Below, in pieces: positions 1 through 11,974 of a stretch of DNA of 64,000 bases. The stretch spans positions 193,808,940-193,872,939 of the forward strand of contig CM053029.1 of NCBI GenBank assembly GCA_028564925.1, read 5' to 3'. Position 1 is the first letter of the stretch. Each line of letters starts with the position of its first letter. The notes under the pieces were generated by a model, which saw only the letters and a program-made list of their open reading frames with translations, had not been told where the DNA came from and did not search any database. The translations under genes were made by a program, and so were the position numbers. This DNA is from Lithobates sylvaticus (Eukaryota; Chordata; Amphibia; Anura; Ranidae).

Positions 1-630
1 AATGAATCATGGATGACCTCGTGGCACTGTGCCTCGTGGAGAAGGATCCACGCCAGGGTCTCCGCGAACTTGTCAAATAACCAAGGACTACTCTTAGACC
101 CGAAGGTCAATTTGGTCGCGAAACAATATCGCTCCCTCCACTTGATGCCGTGCCAGCACCACAGGGAAGGATGTAGGGGCAGCAGCTTGAAGGCGTCAGA
201 TATGTCCGCCTTCGAGAGCCAAGCAACCACCCCAGTCCTGAGAATGGCCTGGATAGCCATATCTACCGAAGCGTACTTCAGTGAGAACTCCTCGGAGGGG
301 ATGAGCGAGTTGAGACTGGGAACAACGGACGAATGAGGCGCTGACAGATCATACACCAGACGTTTTTTTATTTGAAAATTTTCCCTGTACAAGCCCGAGA
401 GGGCTAACCCTCCAGATACTAAAGGGGGACTGACTGAACGGGCCTATCATAAAGTCCCGATCCAACTCCGTCTGAAGAAGGACGTCAATAGCTGGCTCAT
501 CTGTTGCTGCTGAGCGCAGGTTCGGGCATTCATGGGTGGAGTGGGGCAGGGTGATGAGCCCGGTATGAAACCCATCGGTGAAACCTCGGATGAGGTAGCT
601 GGCGAGTGACGGAGTGGGGTGTGAGGTCAA
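1..630 (-). pseudogene. DIRS-like reverse transcriptase, N-terminal part (fossil)
   Basis: Minus-strand translation shows the start of a DIRS-type RT region. Recognisable blocks are the pre-RT stretch ending in SPLGLVQGK and the first RT palm motif KADISDAFKLLPLHP, followed by FGSKSSPWLFDKF. These match the RT of tyrosine-recombinase retrotransposons, not gypsy or L1 RT. The active-site YxDD region would lie beyond the left edge. The visible part appears to carry about one break. It sits directly downstream of the gag-like gene in the same orientation. Confidence 0.7.
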
Positions 631-666
631 GTAAACATCGAGCCAAAGGACATTGACCCGGCTTAG

Positions 667-1797
667 TCACGGTTTCTTCTGCTTGACCTCACAAAGGACC
701 CTGGGGTGCACCCTCTGGCATAGGGTGCAAACGTGCAAGAGCCGGCACTGGCTGAAATTGCAGGAGCCGTAGTTGAAGTTGTTGCAAATGGCGGCTCCCC
801 CAACCATCCGCACCGGACGTCCCAACATGTCCACCTTCTGCCCTTGCGCCGGGGCCTGCTGAGCCTGGCTCGTGCTGGTAGAGGCCGTGCTAGCTATCGG
901 GTGGACAGAGGCTATGTTGGCATACCAGACCGTGGTGTGGGATGCTGACTGACAGACAGCACATAGCGGGGAGCGTAGACCCGCAAAGTGGCGGCAGAAC
1001 AACTCCGTGTCCACTACGCTCCAGTCCGTTGTCAAATGGAACTGTAAGAATCTGGCCGCGGCTTTGGCCGAGAAGGACCGATGATAATCGTAGAACGCTG
1101 AGCCACCGTATTTGTGGCCCAGGTCTACGATCAAATGGAGGTAGAGGTCCAGTTCCTCCCGCCTGCCCGGGGAGGCTGAGCACAGCACGTCCCTGAACAT
1201 ACCGAAAGCGAGCGTGAACTCGGGCACCGTGAGCTTTTTGTTGAGCCTCGGATCCTTTGCCTTCAAAACCACCGGGACGTCCCCCCAGGTGTAGGCCTTG
1301 TTCTCGGCCAAGTCATGGAACGAGATCATGAGTGAGGCGAGGTTAACGTCTCTGCCCTCTAAAATGTCCTTCCTTACGCTGAGTGGCACCAGGTGGGAAG
1401 GATGAACGGTAGTCGTGGCAAGCTCACTACCTGCGGCCGGTGCACTGATGGCTGGGACCACCGCAGGGTCTGGAACCGTGGCGGCCGGGCTGGCCTCTAG
1501 ACGTGACACCCTGTCCTGGACCTCAATGATCGAGGAAGACAGGGAGGACACGAGGGTGTGTAGCTGAGCGACGGCGGCTGAAATGGACTCCATAGACGCC
1601 TGCTGGCTGTTGGAGCCTGCTGTGGCCGGTGGTGGGAAGAGGAGCCTGAATAGCTCCGCCTTCCTGGCCGCGGACGAGAAGGGTATCCCTCTGCGCCTCA
1701 GCTCGGCGGACAGCCTGGGAATTGTCCATGCCCTAAGAGACTGGACACTGCCAGCCTCAGAGGCTGACGCCGGAGATAGCGGGGGTGGTGAGGTCAT
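667..1797 (-). CDS. DIRS-like gag-type protein (fossil element)
   Basis: An open frame on the minus strand of about 376 residues from the preferred Met at 1797. The frame is open further upstream, but the added residues look like leader. Near the N terminus, SLRAWTIPRLSAELRRRG resembles a SAP-type helix-extended-loop-helix DNA-binding motif. The middle is Ala/Ser-rich. The C terminus has a Cys/His cluster (CNNFNYGSC, then CRLLHVCTLC and HPRVLC) like the CCCH region of DIRS gag proteins. The protein presumably packages the element RNA. The family call rests on the Cys/His pattern and the neighbouring RT. Confidence 0.65.
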   Translation of the reverse strand: MTSPPPLSPASASEAGSVQSLRAWTIPRLSAELRRRGIPFSSAARKAELFRLLFPPPATAGSNSQQASMESISAAVAQLHTLVSSLSSSIIEVQDRVSRLEASPAATVPDPAVVPAISAPAAGSELATTTVHPSHLVPLSVRKDILEGRDVNLASLMISFHDLAENKAYTWGDVPVVLKAKDPRLNKKLTVPEFTLAFGMFRDVLCSASPGRREELDLYLHLIVDLGHKYGGSAFYDYHRSFSAKAAARFLQFHLTTDWSVVDTELFCRHFAGLRSPLCAVCQSASHTTVWYANIASVHPIASTASTSTSQAQQAPAQGQKVDMLGRPVRMVGGAAICNNFNYGSCNFSQCRLLHVCTLCQRVHPRVLCEVKQKKP

Positions 1798-2129
1798 CGC
1801 TGCCGACTGATGACATGGCGGCTGCCAAGACCCGTTATTTAGTTGACTGGTCACGTGTCTGCAGGCTGGGCCTATGAAGAGGTGACAAGAAATTAGTTTG
1901 GACGTGTAACCTATTGTATACGTACCTGCCACGAGAAAAGCAGGAGCCCCCCCACACCCCTGCGTCTTTTTTTTTTTTTTTTTTTACTGCTGGAACCCTG
2001 ATCAAGCTGGTGCAGGTGGACCTACTGAATCCGACTGACCTGAGAGAGTGTGAGAGAAAGTACCTGTTTAAGAGCCTGAAACTGCTGCCGTCCAGAGCGA
2101 CGGTACCCAACGTCGATGATAACAACAGG

Positions 2130-3400
2130 CGATAGTGACTTAAGTCGACTGCCGAGACAGCTGTGGAATCAAATGACAGACCACAACACGAATGACTGAC
2201 ACGACATGTTGCCTTAACTGAAATGAACTTCCCGTGACAGGGCCCGGCCCGTTCGTACCGTATGGGGGTGACTGTGAGCCGGACTCTGGAGCACGTACAG
2301 AAATGAGGCAACCGTGAAATGAGGCCAACTGCCTGGGTACGCTGGGGCCGAACTGTGACATCCAGGCTGCCACCGGGTCCGACTCCAAGTGCTACAGCAT
2401 GCATTTGGAATGCAAGCACTCGTGTGCCAGCGACCTCGATCATCATGCCACTGTCTAGTGACTGAACCTTTTTTTTTTTTTTTGTATTTGAAATGCGGCC
2501 GGCCTAGGGCACGCCGGCGCGAATTCGTACAGGGAGGTGACCAATTAACGCCGGGGCGTGGTAAGGTGACATAGAAATGACATAACATGACAAGGACAAG
2601 AATCAAAAGTTTCTTTTTTTCTTTTTTTTTTTTTTAAATGCGATTCCGTCCCTGGCGCATGTATTGAAATGAGGCCGGCCTAGGGCACGCCGACACGAAT
2701 TAGTGCGGGGAAGTGACTGCATTCCTGCCGGGGCGTGGTAAGGTGACAGAAATGACATACCATGACAGGGGCAAGAATCAAGAATGAACGCAACCTGTGA
2801 TGCGATTCCGCCCTTGGCGCATGTATAGAAATGAGGCCGGGTAGTCAAGCTTCTGGATTGCCCCGATCGGAGCATCTATGGATGCGACCGGACCTACCCA
2901 GAGGTATGGTGACCGAAATGAAACCATGACAAAGACTAGATTTCAACAAACCGAGCCACTTGTAACCGAATCTAATCTCTGGAGCATGTACAGAAAGGAG
3001 GCCGAGCGGCTAGGTGAATCAGTGCGAATCGATGCATCCCGGAATGCGACCGGACTCAGACCGATACGTGGCCAATGACCGAAATCATGCCAAAGACTGG
3101 ACTCGAGCCCGCATCCGTACGAGCTGTGGGCCAATCTCTGAAACATGTATGGTAATGCGGCCGTAACCTGGGTACCCGAGACAAATCTGTGCCTGAGTGT
3201 GACATGACTTGAATCTGAGTGCGACCAGGATCGAAATGATGGCACAAACGCCCTGTTTAACTGATGCGAAGTGACTTAGCATGACCGAGTGGCCTGATAC
3301 GTTAGCCATGTTTCGAAATGATGAAATGATTGCCATGCTAATACAATGAAATGTTTCGACACGGTCAAAGTAATTTGTGCGTTTAACATGCCAACAGACT
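2130..3400. repeat. Imperfect tandem repeats of 160-176 bp in the DIRS-like leader
   Basis: A landmark like gaggccggcctagggcacg recurs at about 2321, 2495, 2671, 2833, 2998 and 3157, giving spacings of 174, 176, 162, 165 and 159 bp. Units share a gcgcatgta-gaaatgaggcc block and an internal aaatgacat block. Divergence is high except between the 2495 and 2671 units. T-tracts at about 2470 and 2615 interrupt the array. It lies upstream of the gag-like gene and may be the element's 5' regulatory region (inference). Confidence 0.65.
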
Positions 3401-3800
3401 CGGAACGTAACCAGTGACCCGGCAACTGACTAGACCGATTTGACATGACATGATCGCTGTGTGTGAGTGCGAACGGCACCCGTGAGCGAGCTACGTTTGA
3501 ACGCTTCAAAGCCTGCGTACTCCGACCGCGTAAGGGGAACCCTTGAGTGCCGGACGCGGCATCGGTCGGAGTGTCATGGCGGGCGGCCCTGAAGGTGCGT
3601 GCCACTAGGTGGCTCCCGATCGTGTTTAACCAAAACGTGCGTGTGGTTGTATGTTGTTTATCGAGGCAAGCGGTGCGTGGTTCGTGAGCTACGTAGACCA
3701 CAGTTTAGTGACATGTCTAAAGGGATATTGTTGGTTAGGAGCAAATGCTCACATCAATCAATGTGTCCCCACATATATCAATAAAGATGTATTAGTAGTG

Positions 3801-5466
3801 ATGTGGCGCTCTATATTCCACTATGTATATTTAATAATGTGAATCTTGTGCATTAATACAAGTAATACAACTTTATACAAGTACATAGGAGGGAGTGGAC
3901 AGAAACACTCAGCTGTCAAGCCCCGTTTACAACTCTACATAGTGGGTACTCGCATTCCAACAAGCTTTTTTTTGTTTCATTTTTTTAGTGAGGGGGGAGG
4001 CTTTTTAAAGCATTTTCACTCATCACACACAGGGAAGCCCATCCACCTAAATGGGCTGCCCTACATGCAACAATCACCCCAAAGAAGCTTCAGAACTTTG
4101 TTTTAGAGTGGTGCATTTTTTACTCCGATTTTTTGTGCCGTGCATTTCTGATTTCACTTTCAGGCCCTATTCACATCTAGCATAGTGGGAGCACACGTTT
4201 TCTGGCTTGTTTTTCTTGTGACATGCATAGGGCAGCCTGCTGATTTAATTTGGCTGTGCTATATGTGGCTTATGGGAAATTTGACATGTCAAATTGCAGG
4301 TCAAATTGTCAGCAATTGCCGTCAATGGCACCATCCTAATCGGTGCGATGCCGCATCTCCGGTGCTGCACCCATTTCAAAATACAGTAGTGTCTGTATTA
4401 CTTTTTGCAATTTTGGGCTGCGATTTACATTTCTATTTCTCATATACATCACAAATATATTACACATAGCTTTGTTCTGATAGTTGCAAAGTCAACAGAT
4501 ACACAGGACCATCAACAATACTGGTTGCCCCTCCCACGTTCAGCCACATGGTCAATTACATATGCAGCAGCCATTTTAGCACACAGTGTCAGCCTACTCA
4601 CACACAGCATACAGTTTGCATTAAATGGGACCCATAGCAGAGGCAGATAATCCCAATTCATTCTGACAAATCATACACAACATACGGTTACTTACACATA
4701 ACAAACATACACTAAAAATCCCAGCATTCTTCCAAAAATGAAAAATGTGTGCTTTTGCAAAGCAGAACCTACCTAACACATCAAACAGCCTACTGATCCT
4801 AAGATACTGACTCGCCATCTGTGGTGGAGAGATTGGCTATATGCTATACGTAATCAATCTCCCTTTCAGCATAATAGTATAATGCATCTTTAAATAACCC
4901 ATGTCTCCCCATGTCGCCAGTGCACTGGCTCTTTTTATTCACACACACAAAAAGAAGTCACAAACAGGGAACTCTGCCTCCAACAGCCAATTGCCTCCTA
5001 CTCCTACACAGGATGCAACCTCACAGGATATGACCAAATAAGGATATAACAACACAGCATGTAACACAGGATGTGAATGTCAAAAAATTAATTTATACAA
5101 CAACCAATGAACACAGTTCCTGCTGATGAGAGCTTATCTGCAGGCGTATGCCCATGGCACCACAAATATGTTGATCAGGCATACAGGGGTGACACGAGCG
5201 CACATTCTCTAAACCGATAATGCGAACACACCCCCCCAGACGAACGTCTGTGCATCACACAGGGGCCCTTTCGCCGGGAGACATATCCTTACTCCGAAAC
5301 ACCTCTCTCCAACAACAGGAAGTTTTCCACTATCTAACGGATCTCAACCAGCGTCAGTCTGCCTCAGTCAGCTCTTCAGATTGGGTTGCGGGAGAACTAA
5401 CACTGGGACACTCTATGACAATACATATTAAAATACATCTTCATAAAATTTACACAACAAAACATA
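3801..5466. other. Non-coding stretch, no recognised element
   Basis: I see no convincing coding frame. Content is moderately AT-rich, with short inverted motifs around a repeated phrase (gggctgccctacatgc near 4060, gcatagggcagcctgc near 4224) that look like decayed dispersed repeat. The stretch 4819-5402 begins with tgtggtgg and ends with ctaaca, which hints at an LTR, but no flanking duplication is seen. Confidence 0.4.
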
Positions 5467-5506
5467 CAAAATCAGCAGGGGATCAAATACTTTTTTTCCC
5501 TCACTG

Positions 5507-5508
<2 letters not shown>
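5467..5508. mobile_element. Tc1/mariner terminal repeat fragment
   Basis: The string ggggatcaaatacttttttt followed by ccctcactgta is the terminus of a widespread fish and amphibian Tc1/mariner family, whose outer end reads tacagtgagggaaaaaagta on the other strand. Only one end is present. It abuts a TA dinucleotide run (about 5505-5532), consistent with a TA target. No transposase sequence lies next to it. Confidence 0.65.
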
Positions 5509-5537
<29 letters not shown>

Positions 5538-5554
5538 TTAAAAAGGTTAAACAC

Positions 5555-5920
5555 AAAACCCTACTGGATATTGATCCCAACTTCACGGTGCTGCAACAAG
5601 TATTACAGTGTGAATATGATATATGTAGCTTCCGTTAACTGAAATACTAAAAATTAACCCTACTGGGTAGTGAGTTCCAATCACCGGTGCTGTAAGCAAC
5701 CTCAAAATTGTGTAAATAAAGCAAATAAATAAAGTATAGAAAAATTCTTACTATATTCATCAAATATAATAATTCAAAGATAGCCCTACTTGGTAGTGAA
5801 TTCAAATCACCAGTGCTGTAAGAACACCCAATTGTGCAAATATATAAATAATTATGTTTGTTTATGTATTTATATATTTGCACAATTGTGTGTTTTTGCA
5901 GCACTGGTGTTTTTGATTCA
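5555..5920. repeat. Three direct copies of a short unit plus a 54-bp-arm hairpin
   Basis: The phrase ccctactgggtagtgagttc followed by caccggtgctgtaag occurs at about 5558, 5660 and 5783. The third copy is followed by its own inverse: the arm at 5797-5850 pairs with 5867-5920 with few mismatches across a 16 nt AT-rich loop. The microsatellite-like purine tract starts exactly where the right arm ends. This looks like part of a palindromic non-autonomous DNA element, family unknown. Confidence 0.65.
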
Positions 5921-6370
5921 CTGAGAGAGAGGCTGAGACAAGTCTGAGAGAGAGAGGGGGATGAGAGAGACATTGGGGAGTGAGATAGAGACAATAAGAA
6001 CAGAGAGACAGTGGAGCTGAGGGAAAGGGGGGGCTGAGAGAGAGGGGCTGAGAGAGAGGGGGGTTGAGAGAGAAAGAGAGAGGGGGGCTGAGAGGGACAG
6101 AGGGAGATGAGAGCAATGGGCTAAGAGGAAATGGGAGCTAAGAGGGAGGGGGCTGAGAGAGACATTGGGGTGAGACAGAGATGGAGGGGAGCTGAGAGAG
6201 GGAGAGAAAGATGACTGAGAGAGAGAGGGGTAAGGGAGGGGGGTGAGACAGATGGCTGAGAGAGGGAGGGGGGCTGAGAGAAAGGGGTGAGAGGGGGAAG
6301 GGGGCTGAGAGAAAGGGGTGAGAGTGGGAGGGGGGCTGAGAGAAAGGGGTGAGAGAGGGAAGGGGGCTGA
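5920..6370. repeat. Purine-rich (G/A) minisatellite
   Basis: About 450 bp of almost pure purine on the plus strand, built from gagagag and ggggggctgagagaaagggg phrases. The best-ordered part (6240-6370) repeats a roughly 30 bp unit of the form gagagggaaggggggctgagagaaaggggt. Predicted minus-strand proteins rich in Ser/Leu/Pro are products of this repeat, not genes. Confidence 0.85.
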
Positions 6371-7718
6371 CCTAACCTAGAGATCAGCTTTATAACAAAC
6401 ATGCTTTGCTTAGCTAATACAGCTCTCTTCAAGAATAAGAGTTATTTGGAAACATTTGTTACAGCTACTCATTCCCACCCCTCTCTCAAATGTAAGGAAT
6501 GGCCTGATCTTGAAGATGCTGGTAATTTGAGCATTGGATCACCCTGTTTTTAATATATTCCCTGTTTTAATATATTCTCTTGCCCTTGGTACACTAGCCT
6601 AATGGTGGCCAAGAATACTTATCCATATAGTAAAATTTATGCACTCACCGCTATTGTTATTTTCATATAATCTCTCAATAATGCTCAAAATATGTACTCA
6701 CTTGCCAATACTCAGTTGTCTCCCACATTTTAGAAAATAAGAAAATATTTTCATCCTACATATGAAAGAATGATTAAGCCAGAATGTTAGATTTCCTTAA
6801 AGTATAAACCCCAGCAATTATGTAGTATGTAGTAGTCCCAGTGGGAAAGGTATCGCCGATTGTGCTCTGCTAATGATGCCACTGAGATAATCTATCGAAG
6901 GGGACTTGACTTTCCTTGCATGAGCTAAACTGACACTGTGCCCTGCAGCATAGCCCTCAATTTAAAACTCTGAAATGAAATTGCTACTTTCTTCACATCC
7001 TCCAGGAGACCACACATGATTGTGGCATTATGCAAAGAATATACCAAAAAGGCAAGTTAATGAGGCTTCGGGGCACGCAAGACCCCTCTATTATGTGCGT
7101 CATGGAGTGTGATAGCATTCATTGTACTGTGCTAGAGGATAATGAAAGAAATATTGTTGTAATTGATCTTTAGGGATTTACAGGCATAAATTCCACCAAA
7201 AATGCTGTATTTGCAGAAGAAATCAAATATTTAAGAATATCAGGAAATGTGCTTTGTGTGCAAATATAATTTAAAATAGCAAAGCCAGTTTTTTTTACAA
7301 CCGCATTATGAATGAAGTTTCATTGTGACCACTAATACCTCTATGTATTTTGTAGCATTGTACAATAATAGGGTAATACAGTAAGTGACTGCAGAATCTG
7401 CCACACTAAAGCCTAATGATTACCTAAAGCCATTTTCTTTTCATTTTGGACAGAGTAGGGAAGTGTTAAAACCCTGTTCAAAAAAAGAGTGCTAAGTGGG
7501 AGACCCTGGCATGAAAATAGTGTGACAGGATCCCCTAATATTGATAAAGTAAAAAATAGAAGCTTCCCACTGAATCATATCCAGGAATTGGGGATTTTAG
7601 TGTGCCAAAAGTCAAAACAGGGAAAGATATGTCAATAAAACGCCATATTTATTGTAACGTTAAAATCAGCACATCATAAAAGCCACATAATATCAGCTAC
7701 CATCCAAGTTCAGGGATA
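6371..7718. other. Unannotated non-coding stretch
   Basis: AT-rich, low in obvious repeats, and without a credible coding frame, splice-linked exons or RNA gene. It is one of the few parts of the left half that shows no transposon signature and may be old single-copy sequence. Confidence 0.45.
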
Positions 7719-7869
7719 TACACTCACCGGCCACTTTATTAGGTACACCTGTTCAATTGCTTAGGAACACAAATTGCTGATCAGCCAATCACATGGCGGC
7801 AACTCATTGCATTCAGGCATCTATACATGGTGAAGATGACTTGCTGAAGTTCAAACCGATCATCAGAAT

Positions 7870-8381
7870 GGGGAAGAAAGGGGATTTAAATGACTTTGAA
7901 TGTGGCATGGTTGTTGGTGCCTGACTGGTTTTGGTATTTCAAAAACTGCTGATCTACTGGGATTTTCATGCACAACCATCTCTAGGATTTACAGAGAATG
8001 GTCTGCGAAAAAGAAAATGCCCAGTGAGCGGCAGTTGTGTGGAAGAAAATGCCTGGTTGATGTCAGAGGTCAGAGGGGAATGGACAGAATGGTTTGTGAT
8101 GATAGAAAGGCAAAAGTAACTCAAATAACCACTAGTTACAACCATGGTATGCAGAATACCATTTCTGAATGCACAATATATCAAACCTTGAAGAAGATGG
8201 GCTACAACGGCAGTGGACCACACCAGGTGCCACTCCTGTCAGCTAAGAACAGGAAACTGAGGCTACAAATCGCACAAGCTCACCAAAATTGGACAATTGA
8301 AGACTGGAAATACAATGCCTGGTCTGGTCATTCTCAATTTCAGCTGTGACATTCAGATGGCAGGGTCAAGCGTAAGCAACA
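7870..8381 (+). pseudogene. Tc1 transposase, N-terminal half
   Basis: The translation contains the helix-turn-helix paired-type region (FGISKTADLLGFSCTTISRI, about residues 10-30 of the frame opening at 7900) and runs to the first catalytic block, which in this family reads W-S-D-E-S-x-F. Here it reads W-S-G-H-S-Q-F, so the first Asp of the DDE triad is lost. The coding sequence is then cut at 8382 by the TTAA insertion. Non-functional. Confidence 0.85.
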
Positions 8382-8849
8382 TTAACCACTTCAGCCCCGG
8401 ACCAATTGTCAGCTTAAGGACCAGAGGTCTTTTTTCAATTTCGCACTGCACTACTTTAACTGGTAATTGTGCGGTCATGCAATTTTGTAACGAAACGAAA
8501 TTTGCGTCCTTTTCTTCCCACAAATAGAGCTTTCTTTTGATGGTATTTGATTGCCTCTGTGATTTTTATTTTTTGCGATATAAACGGAAAAAGAGCGAAA
8601 ATTTTGAAAAAAAAAGAGATTTTCTACTTTTTGTTATAAAAAAAATCTAATAAACTCAATTTTAGTCAAACATTTGGGCCAAAATGTATTCAGCCACATG
8701 TCTTTAGTAAAAAAAATGCCAATAAGCGTATATTTATTGGTTTGCGCAAAAGTTATAGCGTCTACAAACTAGAGTACATTTTCTGGAATTTACACCGCTT
8801 TTAATTTATGACTGCCTATTTCATTTCTTGAGGTGCTAAAATGGCAGAG

Positions 8850-9925
8850 AAGTACAAAACCCCCCCAAATGACCCCATTTTGGAAAGTAGACACCCCAAG
8901 CTATTTGCTGAGAGGCATGTTGAGCCCATTGAATATTTTTTTTTTTAGTCCCAAGTGATTGAATAAAGACAAAAATAAAAAATAATTTTTTTTTTTCTTC
9001 AAAAAGTTGTCACTAAATGATATATTGCTCACACATGCCATAGTTATATGTGGAATTGCACCCCAAAATACATTTTGCTGCTTCTCCTGAGTATGGGGAT
9101 ACCACATGTGTGGGACTTTTTGGGAGCCTAGCCGCGTACGGGGCCCCGAAACCCAAGCACCGCCTTCAGGATTTCTAAGGGTGCAAATTTTTGATTTCAC
9201 TCCTCACTACCTATCACAGTTTCGAAGGCCATAAAATGCCAAAATAGCACAAAACCCCCCAAATGACCCCATTTTGGAAAGTAGACACCCCAAGCTATTT
9301 GTTGAGAGGCATGGTGAGTATTTTACAGCTCTCATTTGTTTTTGAAAATGAAGAAAGTAAAGAAAAAAAATTTTTTTTTTTTTCTTTTTTCAATTTTAAA
9401 AACTTTGTGACAAAAAGCGACATCTGCAAAATACTCACAATACCTCTCAGCAAATAGCTTGGGGTGTCTACTTTCCAAAATGGGGTCATTTTGGGGGGTT
9501 TTATGCCATCTGGGCATTCCATGGCCTCCGAAACTGTGATTGGCAGTGAGAAGTGAAATAAAAAAAAATTACTCCCTTAGAAAGCCTGAAGGCGGTGCTT
9601 GGTTTTTGGGGTTCCGTACGCAGCTAGGCTCCCAAAAAGTCCCACACATGTGGTATCCCCGTACTCAGGAGAAGCAACAGAATGTATTTTGGGGTGTATT
9701 TCCACATATGCCCATGACATGTTTGAGCAATATATCATTTAGTGACAACTTTTTGTAAAAAAAATATATATATTTTTTTTTTTTCATTATTCAATCTCTT
9801 GGGACAAAAAAAAAAAAAATATTTAATGGGCTCAACATTGCTCTCAGCAAATAGCTTGGGGTGTCTACTTTCCAAAATGGGGTCATTTGGGGGGGGTTTG
9901 AACTGTCCTGGCATTTTATGCACAA
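8850..9925. repeat. 1.08 kb imperfect palindrome
   Basis: Left arm 8850-9330 and right arm 9420-9925 are inverse copies. Landmarks are ccccaagctatttgctgaga at 8896 and 9290, with its complement near 9450 and 9850, and the block ccacatgtgtgggacttttt near 9103 mirrored near 9640. The centre at about 9330-9420 is AT-rich. The arms themselves contain an internal direct repeat of the gacaccccaagc block. Confidence 0.85.
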
Positions 9926-11974
9926 CATTTAGAAGCCTATGTCACACGTCACCCACTCTTCTAACCACTTGAAGACAAAGCCCTTTCTGACACTTTTTGT
10001 TTACATGAAAACATATTTTTTTTTTTGCAAGAAAATTACGTTGAACCCCCAAACACTATATATATTGTTAAAGCAAAGGCCCTACAGATTAAAATGGTGG
10101 GTGTTGCATTTTTTTTTTCCACACAGTATTTGCGCAGCGATTTTTCAAACGCATTTTTTGTGGAAAAAATACACTTTTTTTTATTTTAATGCACTAAAAC
10201 ACACTATATTGCTCAAATTTTTGATGAAATAAAAAATATGATCTTAGGCCGAGTACATGGATACCAAACACGACATGCTTTAAAATTGCGCACAAACACG
10301 CAGTGGCGACAAACTACATACATTTTTAAAAGCCTTTAAAAGCCTTTACATGATACCACATTAGATTCACGGAGGAGGTCTACTGCTAAAATTACTGCCC
10401 TCGATCTGACCTTCGCGGTGATACCTCACATGCATGCTGCAATTGCTGTTTACATATGACGCCAGACCAACGCTTGTGTACGCCTTTGCGCAAGAGAAGG
10501 GGGGGCAGGGGTGCTTTTTTTTTTTTTTTTTTAGTTTTTTTTTTTATTTATTTAGCTTTTTTATTCTATTTTTAAACTGTTCCTTCCATTTTTTTTTCTT
10601 TGTTATGATTTTTATTGTTATCTCAGGGAATGTAAATATCCCCTATGATAGCAATAGGCAGTGACAGGTACTCTTTTTTTGAAAAAATTGGGGTCTATTA
10701 GACCCTAGATCTTTCCTCTGCCCTCAAAGCATCTGACCACACCAAGATTGGTGTGATAAAATGCTTTCCCAATTTCCCAATGGCGCGGTTTATATCCGGG
10801 AGGGGGGACATTCCCTCCTACTGCTTGTAAAAGCAGTCTAGAGGCTAATTACCCGCTAGAATTGCTTTTACATGAAAGCCGATCACTGGCTGAAAAGAAT
10901 GATACCAAGATGATACCTAAACCTGCAGGCATCATTCTGGTATAACCATTCAAAGTCCAGCAACATACTGGACATATATTGTAATCTTTTTTTTTTTCAT
11001 GCAGCCTCTTGGCTGAACGAAAAAAAAGAGATTGATTGGTGGGTATGCCCACCATTAGAATACCTCCCTTCATCCACCCACTTCTAATGATGGGCATACA
11101 TGCACCATTTATATATGCCGATGCATGGGGGCATCCTCCCGCAAAAGTTATGCCGTGTACACACGGTCGGAATTTCGACCGTATGTACGTGGCATTAGGA
11201 GCCAATCGCTCCTCCCCCCCCCGGCGGCCCCCAGGCTTCGGCATATATGCTCTTTTTTTTAACTGTGGTGGTGAAATCACCTCCTACAGCGTTGGAGTCG
11301 CGGCTTTATGTATCGTGGGAGCAAACGCTGTTGCTGTCAAGATAAATAAATCCGCGCTGCAACTGAATGGCGCACCTGAAAACAAAAAAATGCTTAACAC
11401 TAAAACACAGTAAACAAAATTACATACCTGAAAAGCAAGCATGATAAAACATGATAAAACATAATAAAACATTGCAGAATAGAATGGAGTAAAAAAAGAG
11501 CAACAATAGAGAGAGAGAGAGAACAATAAAACGACAACTATTTTTGTTTTTTTTATTTTTTTGAGATTCACAGGTAAAAAAGCTCCTGACTGTTAGCGAC
11601 TGAATCAAAACGCTACCACAAAAAAAATGTTAGCGATCGCAGGGATCAGGCCTGACTCTGCGAACACTGCAGTTATGTGTGCTTAGTGTTTTGTAAGTGA
11701 CAGTGATCGATCGATACTGCACTTGGGTGGGCTGGGCTGGGCGGAGGGGGAAAACGCAGGTGCTAGCAGGTATCTGGGCTGATCCCGCTAACAATGCGTT
11801 TTTTTGGAACCCTAAACTGCTGGGACGCTAGTATAGATCTGATCAGATCAGATATTGATCTGTTCAGATACTATACCACTAAGGGAGGTGTATGCTTTGC
11901 GCGTGGGTGTTTGCGGTACTGGCACTAACCTGGGGCGACGCAGACCTTATTTGACCCTAAAACCTAATTGATAT

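Larger units (their letters stand above)
1..3800 (-). mobile_element. DIRS/Ngaro-like retrotransposon, partial (fossil)
   Basis: A minus-strand element runs off the left edge of the window. In 5'-to-3' order it shows a non-coding region with imperfect tandem repeats, a gag-like gene and the beginning of a reverse transcriptase region. Gag with a CCCH-like cluster followed by this type of RT is typical of tyrosine-recombinase retrotransposons (DIRS/Ngaro group). RNase H, methylase and recombinase parts would lie outside the window. The right boundary near 3.8 kb is a guess: the repeat-rich leader fades there and no terminal repeat was found. It does not look clearly intact. Confidence 0.7.

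Noticed and set aside
667-1196. Plus-strand frames opposite the gag-like gene
   Set aside because: GC-rich antisense shadows of the DIRS-like gag frame, with no independent support.
4819-5402. Possible LTR (tgtggtgg ... ctaaca)
   Set aside because: No flanking duplication, no internal region and no second copy seen; the TG/CA ends could be chance.
5862-6432. Ser/Leu/Pro-rich minus-strand frames
   Set aside because: Translation of the purine-rich minisatellite.
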